Assembly (NCBI GenBank): GCA_017397695.1
Contig: JAFQIF010000140.1
Coordinates: 1 to 16,042, forward strand
Length of the DNA: 16,042 bases
Reading direction: 5' to 3'
Origin: Clostridia bacterium
GTDB lineage: Bacteria; Bacillota_A; Clostridia; Christensenellales; Aristaeellaceae
Positions 1 to 8,100 of this stretch are shown here, in pieces. The stretch's first letter is position 1, and every line of letters begins with the position of its first letter. The notes beneath the pieces are model-generated. The model was not told the DNA's origin. It searched no databases and was given only the letters and a program-made list of their open reading frames with translations. The position numbers were made by a program, and so were the translations under genes.

Positions 1-58
1 TCGACGCAGAAAGGCCGAAGAAATACAGAACGAACTTTCCTAAAAAATAATTGTTATT

Positions 59-847
59 ATGGCAAAACTACCTCGTTACTTATTCCCAAGTGATTATTAT
101 GCAGATCCATCTGCCAATGTGTTTACTGTCGATTCGTTTGACGGAATGGACGATGTGCAGGAAATCGGCATGAGCGGCGGCAGTGAGGATCAGTCCCTGC
201 AGGATCTGGGCATCACAGACACCGGTGCGACGGGCTATGTATCCGATGTAAAATCCGGTTCGGAAATTGCGCTGGAAAACTTCATGGAGAAATGGCGTAG
301 GGGCATTATTGCAGACATGGTGATGCATACGCCCCCGAGCTGGCGCGAGGCTCAGGCTGACTCCGCTCAGCAGCAGCTCTTCTGGAAGTTTGCGCAGAAG
401 CCGCTGAGCGATTGGCGTCAGATGTCTGCGCCAACGGGTACGGATGCCAGCACAGCGCGTACGATTACTGTCGAAGCTGATGTCAGCTACAGCGGAGAGG
501 TACGAACCTATCAGTATGACGCGATTGCTTTGTATGAAGGAGACGGTTGGTATATTGATCCGGATTCGCTGTCCAGCGGCATTCTGATTCCCAAGTCCAC
601 ACCCACGCCTGATCCGAATATGACGCCTACGCCCAGTCCGGAGCCCACGCCGACCCCGACGCCTGGCCCGAAAACCAAACTGTATTACAATAAAGACGGC
701 GGAAAGCTCTATCATGCTGATCCGGAGTGTCCGTCCGTAGCGGACAAGTATCTGCCGCTTTCCGGCAGCTTTACCTACAAGGATATCAATAAGAGTCCGT
801 ATACCAGACTCACCCCGTGTACGCGCTGTGAAGCGCCTTCCCGCTGA
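59..847 (+). CDS. Putative surface protein: NTF2-like region, Pro/Thr linker, C-terminal His/Cys domain (N-terminus uncertain)
   Basis: The 262-residue frame has three visible parts. Residues about 68-172 look like a small alpha+beta (NTF2-like) domain, with ALENFMEKWRRG at its start and GDGWYIDPDSLSSG at its end. Residues 179-204 are a Pro/Thr linker. Residues 207-262 form a compact module (YYNKDGGKLYHADPECPS...TPCTRC) with H219, C224, C254 and C257, a spacing that resembles the Ada-type Zn-binding fold. I have seen this module at the C-terminus of cell-surface proteins of gut Clostridia, so an extracellular role is inferred; no function is known. The start is doubtful: there is no Shine-Dalgarno before the ATG at 59, no signal peptide or membrane helix, and an in-frame stop lies at 41-43. 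A one-base change in the A6 run at 42-47 would join it to the open frame 3-47. The true N-terminus may therefore lie upstream, in another frame. Confidence 0.7.
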   Translation: MAKLPRYLFPSDYYADPSANVFTVDSFDGMDDVQEIGMSGGSEDQSLQDLGITDTGATGYVSDVKSGSEIALENFMEKWRRGIIADMVMHTPPSWREAQADSAQQQLFWKFAQKPLSDWRQMSAPTGTDASTARTITVEADVSYSGEVRTYQYDAIALYEGDGWYIDPDSLSSGILIPKSTPTPDPNMTPTPSPEPTPTPTPGPKTKLYYNKDGGKLYHADPECPSVADKYLPLSGSFTYKDINKSPYTRLTPCTRCEAPSR

Positions 848-862
848 ATCACCATGTGAATC

Positions 863-896
863 AAAAAAGCATCCGACGTTAATCGGATGCTTTTTT
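863..896. terminator. Bidirectional rho-independent terminator
   Basis: A perfect 8-bp stem, GCATCCGA (869-876) with TCGGATGC (883-890), encloses a 6-nt loop. It is flanked by A6 (863-868) and T6 (891-896), so each strand reads stem plus U-tract. It lies between two convergent genes and can stop transcription from both sides. Confidence 0.93.
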
Positions 897-906
897 GTAT
901 ACAGTT

Positions 907-1182
907 TTAAAGAATGGAAAGAAAGAACATCTCGTAAGCGTCGTCAAATCCAAAGCAATCGTAGGGCATTGGATTACCGCCATTAGTGGATTTCATTTGA
1001 TTGCAGCAGAACTCTTCGCCGTCGGAGATTACATCGCCTAGCGTCAGCGGATAGCCGTTCTCTGAAGCGAAGTCGCATAGCGCAGCAAGTGGATCAGAAG
1101 CCTCACGGGTTTTGAGCAGCGCAGCCCGGAACGTGGGATCGATGTGGGCACGTTCGCGCATGGCAATCAGTATGTCGTTCAT
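907..1182 (-). CDS. Nif11-like small peptide (possible RiPP precursor)
   Basis: This is a 91-residue protein. The first half (ILIAMRERAHIDPTFRAALL, then a DPLAALCDFASENGYPLTLGD segment) follows the pattern of Nif11-type leader peptides: a helix, D-P-x-F/L-R-x-x-L, an A-x-x-D-P segment and an aromatic/Leu 'G-Y-x-L-T' turn. The second half has C59, C60 and C76, a STNGGN segment at 65-70 and an aromatic tail (YEMFFLSIL), a plausible modifiable core. Nif11-like proteins are often substrates of lanthionine or radical-SAM maturases, but none is visible in this window, so a non-RiPP member of the fold is equally possible. AAGGAGG at 1196-1190 stands 7 nt before the ATG at 1182 but only 1 nt before the ATG at 1188, so I chose 1182. 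It follows the thioesterase stop at 1185 by 2 nt and is probably coupled to it. Confidence 0.72.
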   Translation of the reverse strand: MNDILIAMRERAHIDPTFRAALLKTREASDPLAALCDFASENGYPLTLGDVISDGEEFCCNQMKSTNGGNPMPYDCFGFDDAYEMFFLSIL

Positions 1183-1184
1183 CG

Positions 1185-1922
1185 TCATGCCTCCTTAAGC
1201 AGAGATCCACCTGCAGCAAAATGCTTTTCGCCGCGCTTTGATGCGACCTGGAATGTGAACTGATCATCAGAAAGCGATAGTGTCAGGTCCAGCGGAATAT
1301 CTTCACGGATCTCTTTTTCGTAGCCTGCCACAAGATCACACAGATAGCGGTCATGAAGCACGTCGTTGCCCAGCGCGTCGCACAGCCAGCTGATGTAGCG
1401 CGTGTTGTTTACATGCCCGTTGATGTCATAATCGGAGTATACAGGTGTGCGGCTGAATGCAAGTGTCGCTTCACCCATTTGCGGCAGGCGTGTGGGCAGA
1501 TCAATCGGCGCAGGGATATCGCTGGTATCGGGGAAGGGAAGATCTGCAGTCTTCGGGCTGACAATTTTGCGATTCTGGGTATCCAGAATGACCCAGAGCG
1601 CACCCGCAGAGGCAAGAGGCGTACCGTCTTCCAGTGTAAATGTATGGTAACGGGGGCAGAAGAAACGGTTGCTCATGCCGGGCCAGGTTGTATGCACGAC
1701 TTTTTCTCCGCAGCGCGGCGCGCGCTCAAACCGGATGTGGATACGCGCAAGCACAAAGAACAGCCCGCGTGCCATCATGGCGTCATACCCAAAGCCAAGA
1801 GAGAATGCGTGGCGCTCGCCGCCTTCCTGCATGGTGACAAACAGGGCGGCAGGGCGCATTCTTCGGTGAATATCACAGTCTGTTGCGCGTACGGTAAAGG
1901 TTTCGCTGTAGGCATTAAACAT
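1185..1922 (-). CDS. Acyl-ACP thioesterase, FatA/FatB family
   Basis: The product (245 aa) is a double hot-dog thioesterase that hydrolyses acyl-ACP to free fatty acid in the cytoplasm, ending fatty-acid synthesis. The N-terminal hot dog starts YSETFTVRATDCDIHRRMRP and carries the substrate-side helix MQEGGERHAFSLGFGYDAM. The C-terminal hot dog has the family active-site motif SDYDINGHVNNTRYISWL, with D166, N168 and H170. YEKEI at 201-205 corresponds to the acidic/Cys position seen in plant and bacterial members. The length fits bacterial members (about 240-250 aa). The start at 1922 is supported by GGAGG a few bases upstream; the frame stays open further upstream but without a comparable site. 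It has its own promoter (1982-2010) and is cotranscribed with the small downstream gene. Chain-length specificity cannot be read from the sequence. Confidence 0.9.
   Translation of the reverse strand: MFNAYSETFTVRATDCDIHRRMRPAALFVTMQEGGERHAFSLGFGYDAMMARGLFFVLARIHIRFERAPRCGEKVVHTTWPGMSNRFFCPRYHTFTLEDGTPLASAGALWVILDTQNRKIVSPKTADLPFPDTSDIPAPIDLPTRLPQMGEATLAFSRTPVYSDYDINGHVNNTRYISWLCDALGNDVLHDRYLCDLVAGYEKEIREDIPLDLTLSLSDDQFTFQVASKRGEKHFAAGGSLLKEA
1190..1196 (-). promoter_or_regulatory. Shine-Dalgarno that decides the Nif11-like start
   Basis: AAGGAGG on the minus strand lies inside the last codons of the thioesterase (LLKEA). It is 7 nt from the ATG at 1182, which is optimal, and 1 nt from the ATG at 1188, which is too close. 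The second ATG is therefore the likely start, and terminating ribosomes can reinitiate there. Confidence 0.75.
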
Positions 1923-1981
1923 GAAGTCCTCCGGGATATCAGCTTCTATAGTCAAAGTAATCTGCATAAATACACGCGCAA

Positions 1982-2010
1982 AGCATAACACAATTCGCTT
2001 TTCTTGACAA
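1982..2010 (-). promoter_or_regulatory. Sigma-A promoter for the thioesterase pair
   Basis: On the minus strand TTGTCA (2010-2005, 5/6 to consensus) is followed after exactly 17 nt by TATGCT (1987-1982, 4/6). Initiation near 1975 would give a leader of about 53 nt before the ATG at 1922. Its -35 box overlaps that of the opposite promoter almost completely. Confidence 0.55.
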
Positions 2011-2032
2011 GTACCGTCATATGGATTAAAAT
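2004..2032 (+). promoter_or_regulatory. Strong sigma-A promoter for the giant secreted protein
   Basis: A perfect -35 TTGACA (2004-2009) is separated by 17 nt from TAAAAT (2027-2032, 5/6). The predicted start near 2039 gives a leader of roughly 85 nt ahead of the GTG at 2126. Confidence 0.8.
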
Positions 2033-2067
2033 TGATTAGATACTGGATGATTATGCTGATTTGATGA

Positions 2068-2110
2068 GGCGGTGCCTGTCCGGCAACGCCGAATGATATA
2101 GTCTGCATTC
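2068..2110 (+). promoter_or_regulatory. Two adjacent hairpins in the 5' leader
   Basis: GGCGGTGCC (2068-2076) can pair with GGCAACGCC (2082-2090) with a single G/A mismatch, closing a 5-nt loop. Directly after it, GAATG (2091-2095) can pair with CATTC (2106-2110). The second hairpin ends 3 nt before the Shine-Dalgarno GGAGGAG (2114-2120). I recognise no riboswitch class. A role in mRNA stability or translation is only inferred. Confidence 0.3.
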
Positions 2111-2125
2111 TGCGGAGGAGATATT

Positions 2126-5100
2126 GTGAACAAGAGATGGATGAAAAAGAGCGCGGCGATTTGTGCTGTGGCCATGCTGATTGCCGGCCAGGCTGCAACT
2201 GCTGAGGAGAAGCGTTTGGGCGACTATGTTTATGTTCCCGCCATGCAGGTCAGTCATGCTGCAGGCTCGATTAGCCTGCGTGTAGAAGGGCTTGCGCTGG
2301 AAAGCGGCACAGATATTCCCAATGTGGTGGAGGCGCTGTCCGGCGCGGAATTCGGCGTATATGTCTTTTCCGGAACAGGCGAACTGACGCCGTGGGCGAA
2401 TCCGCTCTATCCTAGCGAACCCATGCGGATCCGTACAGGCGAAGGAGAAACGCTGTTTTCCCTGCCGCAGGGGGCGGAATTCTATCTGCGTCAGGAGAGC
2501 GCTCCGCAGGGTTACATCTTTGATGATGAAACGCTGATTCCAGTGACTGGCGATCAAATCGTCGTGCGCAATGCTATGGCAGGTGAGTTGCTCATCAGCG
2601 CGGTTGATTCTCTTGGCAATCCGGTGTGCGGCGTTGATATGCAGGTTACGGCGCAGGATGGTACTGTAAGCCTGCTTACTACGGATGAACAAGGTCAGGC
2701 GATCGTCTATAGCGATGTGCAGCAGGGATTCGTCGTTGAGGAAGCTGCTCTTCCTGAAGGCGTGTTTGCTGCCCGTGGCGTATCCGGCGGTGAAGTGGGT
2801 GAAGCGGGTGTATATGCGTTTGTGGAGCCTGCTAATCGTACCCGCGTTGTGTTTGAGCATCCTGCATCCGGCTCGGTGCTGCTGGATATGCGTCTGAGCG
2901 TTCTTGATGATAATGCGCAGCCGTCGCTTTCTCCGCTTGAGGGAGTACGGCTGGATATCGCCAGTGAGCCGCCCATGTCCATTGTTACGGATGAGCAGGG
3001 CCAGGCGCGTGCATCCCTGCTTGAAGGTACTTATCAGGTCTGCTTGAGCTATGAGGGCGGCGGTGATGTCATTCTTCCGATTACGGAAGGTCAGATGATT
3101 GTCAGCAGTGGTTCTACAACGGTTATCGAGCTTTCTGCTGTTCAGGCGAGTGGACGCATCGTCGTGCTTGCGCCTGCCGGCAAGGGCGTGGGCCAGAGCA
3201 GCGTATCTCTTGTAAGTGAAGAAAACGGAGATAAGTATGGTCCATATGTGATGGATGCGGAGGGTATGGCGGTTTCTCAGCCGCTGCCTGCCGGTACATA
3301 TAGGATATCTGAATTCTCCGTTGATGCAGGCATGCAGTTCGGCTCCATTGCTTGTGGGGACATGCGCGCGCAGGCGGCAGATGAGCTGGTGCTGACGGTG
3401 ACTTCCGGACAGATCACAACTGCGGAAATCGAGCTCCTGACGCGTGAAAGACAGTCGTTTGCCCTGGTGAGCGAGAGCCTGAATGAGCAGGGCGAAATCA
3501 TGCAGCAGCCAATAAGCGAAGCGCTGAGGCTGACGCTGATTGCAGCTGACGGTACTGCTGCTGCTGAGCTGGAAGCATTGCAGGGCAATGTCCGAGTGGA
3601 AGCACTCAGCGGCGAGTATGCGCTTTCAATGCTCGAGGCAGACGCAGTCCGACTGGGACTGCAGCGGGTATCCGAAACTTTTGAACTGCCGTCTGACGCA
3701 GAGGCGATCTCCTTTGCATCGGAGAATACGCGTCTGATTCTCTCTTCTGTGGATGAGAATGGCGAACCTGCTGCTGGCGCTGTTTATCAGCTGACTGACA
3801 GTACAGGGGCACGTTTCGAGGTAACCTGTGACAAGGACGGTATGGCGGTTACGCCGCTGCTGTCGCCCGGTGTGGTGCTTGTCGAGACGCTTGATGCGCC
3901 TGCCGGTCACGCTCCGGCTGCGCAGCATAGTGTTCTTGCAGAGGCTGGCGTTGCTTCCCGCGTGCAGATTAAGCATGAGACGCACGGAAGTGTTCAGATC
4001 GCTGTTCAGATGAAGAGTCTGAACGAGTTTGGAGGAGCTGTGTATGCCCCGGTCACATCTATGCCTGTTCGCATCTATCGTGTGACACAGGATGGACAGC
4101 TGACCGATACTGGTATTGAGCTTGTGAGCGATGAGGCGGGTCAGGTGCAGATCAGTCTGGAGGCAGGCGAATATGCAGCAGCTATCGACGAACAGATGCT
4201 TGCAGACGGCTGCCGTGCCGGTGATGCCGTTCGCTTTGCTGTGAAGAATATGCAGGCTTCTGAGGAGAGGCTTGTATGTTTGGATGCGCTTGGCGGCGTT
4301 CAGGTCAGGCTCACCGGCGGTGAATTGGACGATAAAGAACGTTCGCAGATGCGCTTTGAACTCGTCGCAGAGGATGGAGAAGTGCATGCGCTGCTTCTGA
4401 CAGATAGCGTGTTCTATGCCGGTAGCCTGGAACAGGGGCGGTATCTGCTTCGCCAGACGCAGATCCCGCAGGGATATACGCTTGCCAGTGAGCGCACAGT
4501 GCAGGTGTCGGGCGGTGAAATTGCGCATGTCGATGTGCCGCTGGAGGAGTATGCCGTGCTTACGGTCTCCAAGACGGGATTAACCTTCGATCAGATGCTG
4601 AAAACCTTCATTGTGCCGCTTTCCGGCGAATATGGTGTGTACATGCTCGCTGACGGCGAGATGAAGCCGTATCCGAGCGAGGATGCGCAGATGACCCTCT
4701 GGGCCAATGTAACCCCGCAGGAGATTGCGCAGGGCAAGGCGGGCAGTGCAAAGCTGCCTGCAGCGATAGACGGTACGACCTATTATCTGCATGAACTGAC
4801 AGCGGCGCCGGGCTTTGCGGCAGATGAAAACTATTATGAAGTTATTCTGCGCGCAGGCGAAGAAACAACGCTTTCGTGTGCGGTGTCCAGCGATAGAGGC
4901 TTCTTTAAGTTTGATGCGTTGGATGCGCAAAGCGGCATGCATGTGCCGGGCGGCGCTTATGAATTGACTGATGCGGAGAGCGGAGAAGTTGTTCTAAGCT
5001 TTGAAATGGGCGATGAGCCCTATCAGAATCCGATGGCAGTACCTGTCGGCGCTTATGTGCTGCGCCAGAAGACGGCTGCGCAGGGATATGCGCTCAGTGT

Positions 5101-8100
5101 GCCGTCGCAGATGGATGTGCTCATTGAGCCATACCTGACCGAGGGCGGTACGGTTACTGCGGCAGCTATGCATGCGGTGCGCATTCCTTCCGAAGATCCG
5201 TTCGGATTGATTGAGGAAGTTTACACGGCAGCTGAGCAGAACCTTACGCTTGTCTGTGTTGAAACAGGTTCTACTGCGCAGGGGGAAAAGTTGCTTGCTC
5301 CGTCTGTCACCATTCATGTGAATGCTGCGGGTGAAGAGAGAACGGATATTGCCAGCGTTGCAATTACAGGCGCCGAAGATGTATTTGGCAGCCAGTATGT
5401 AGCACGTGTGGAGTATTGTCTGGATGGCGGTGGATGGCAGCCTTCCGATGCCCGAATGACGAACGTGCTCTCCGGTCCGGCGGCTGTGAGCCTTTCTGAT
5501 GTGCATGACGATATCAGTGCTGTTCGCGTGACGTATCTGGATGCTATTACGGGAGAGGAAGCTGTGGCTGGCGGATTCACGCCTGGACAGATTTCCCTGA
5601 GCGTGGAGGCCAGTGCGCAGGGCAATGTGAACATGCAGGCGTATGCCGAGTTTGACGGTGTGTTTGCCTACCAGACAGAGATGAACGGTAGAGTGAGCCT
5701 GATCCGCCGCAGTAGCGCTGCGCAGACTGCGTTTGTTATGCAGTCTTCCGATCTGTTTGACACGGTCAGCGCCGGCAGGGACGGCCATGTTACTGGCGTT
5801 GCATTCTTCGATGAGGATGCGGACGGCGTGATGGACGGTAGTGAAACGGGCCGCTATGCGGGCCTTACGGTTACGCTACAGACAATTTCCGGTGATGTCG
5901 TAGATACTGCGCGAACTGGTTCTGACGGCACTTATGCATTCAGTGCGATCTCTGCCGGCGAGTATATGATCCAGTTTGATGCGGGCGATACCGTGGTATT
6001 CTCCAAAGGAGAACTGTATTCGGATCATGTGATCAGCAGCATCCGCGACATGCGCTACGGTGCCAGTGAGAAGCTGGTCATTGATGGCGATCATACGGAT
6101 TACGTGGTTAACGTTGGTTGCATTTTTGCTTCCGGTGTAACGGGTACGGTGCTTGAAAGTATTGAAGGCGGCGAGCATGTTGGTTTTGCCGGCCTGAATG
6201 TGGAAATGCGTGCGGCAGATGCTTTTGAAGATGACGAACCGCTTGTGGTCGTTACCGGTGGCATGGGTGAGTTCAGCTTTGGACGTATTCTGCCTGGTAA
6301 GTACGAGATCTCGGTTGAGATTCCGCAGGATTATCTGTGCCGCAGTGCAGAGAATGGCAGGCTTACCGAGATTGTGGATTTGACTGCCGGCGATACGCTG
6401 AACTTTGGTTCACTACTGCTTGAAAAAGCTGTCGGCGTATATGGCAGTGTATTTGTTGATGACAATGGCGACGGCGTTATTGAGGAGAATGCGCATGCGC
6501 TTGAGGGTGTTCGCGTTGCATTGCTGAGCACGGATGGCGTACATACCGAGCGCGTGGCGGATACTGTCACCGATGAAAACGGTGCGTATGCATTCGAGAA
6601 TCAGTATCCGGGCGCATACTGTGTGCTCTTTGAACTCGATGGCGAATGGGCGTTTACCCGATATGGTGAGGATTCTTCGGTATACGGTGCGGTTTCTCAA
6701 AATGGAACGACGCGAACCATTTACCTTGAACCGGGACAGACTGCATTTAATGTGAACGCTGGCACAACTATCCCCGCGAAACTGACGGTTCTTGTTTTCA
6801 AGGATACACAGTATGACGGCCAAAAGGGTACGTATGAAGAAATGCTTTCTGATGTTACGGTATCTCTGATTCGCCTTGAAAACGGAGAGGATGCTGAGGA
6901 AGTATCTTATACGACGGATGATAACGGCGAGATTGTCTTTGATGGCGTGAGTCCGGGCGAGTATGTGATTGCATATCAGATGCCGGGCCAATGGCGTTCT
7001 ACCAAGCAGGTGGATCCCGAATCGACGAATTATCCGGTCAGTTTTGTTCCCCAGAGCGCCGTAAGCAGCGGTCGCAGTCTGCCCTTCAGCCTTGGCATGG
7101 GCAGCAGTGAAACCAGACTGTATATTGGTGCGATGCTTTCGGGCTCGCTCTCAGGTACGGTATACTATGATGATGACGCGGATGCAAAGATGGATGAGGG
7201 AGAAGCCCTCTGTGCCGGTGTCGATGTGGAACTGATCAATGGAAGCGGCGAAACTGTGGCTTCTGCGATTACCGGTGAAGAAGGAAGCTACCGCTTTGAG
7301 GGGCTTGCGCCTGGCCGCTATACTGTGCGCTTCACGGCGGAGCAGGACTGTGGATTCTCCGGTACGGAGCGCACCGCAGCGCGCGGCGGCGTACTCGAAA
7401 GCGATAGCAATGTCTCTTCGACCCGTTCTATCTCTGTGACCGGCGGTCAGATGGCAGCCTCTGCGGATGCGGGTGTCGTGCGTCTTGGCTCTGTGTCCGG
7501 TCTTGTCTGGGAAGATAAGAATGCGGATCGTCTGCCGAGTGATTATGAAACCGGTATGGCGGGCCTGAATGTACACCTGATGGACGGAGCAGGCAGAAAC
7601 ATCCTGCGCTCAACACACACGGATGCTCAGGGAAGATTTACCTTTGGTCAGCTCAAGCCTGCCACCTATAAGCTGCGCGTGGATACGCCTCAGGGTCATG
7701 TTTTCTCCGGCGCGCAGGATGGCAGTCTGCTGCCGCTTGAATCTGAGCGTGATGGACGCGGATATTCCGCTGCATTTGCGCTCCTCGGCGGCGCCCATGT
7801 TGATCAGATCGGTTATGGTTTGCTTACGCAGGGCACGATCAGTGGTGTGGTCTGGGAAGATAATAACTATGATGGCCTGATGGCCTCTGGAGAACAGGGG
7901 CTGCGTGGCGCTTCTGTAACGCTTGTGGATGCCCATGGGATGGAAATCGCCTCCAGGCAGACTGTGCGAAGCGGCGAATTCACCTTTGATCAGGTAATGC
8001 CGGGTGCGTATTCTATCCGGGTAACCCTGCCAGAGGGCTATGACTTTACTGCGTCGGGCGGTGAATCCCTTGCCGGTGAAGATGCCTGGAGCGGTACGCT

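Noticed and set aside
2060..2092. SAM-I (S-box) riboswitch-like fragment, GATGAGGC...CCGGCAACGCC
   Set aside because: Only the GGCAAC-type stretch is similar. The rest of the S-box core, the kink-turn and a downstream terminator are missing, and the controlled gene is a surface protein.
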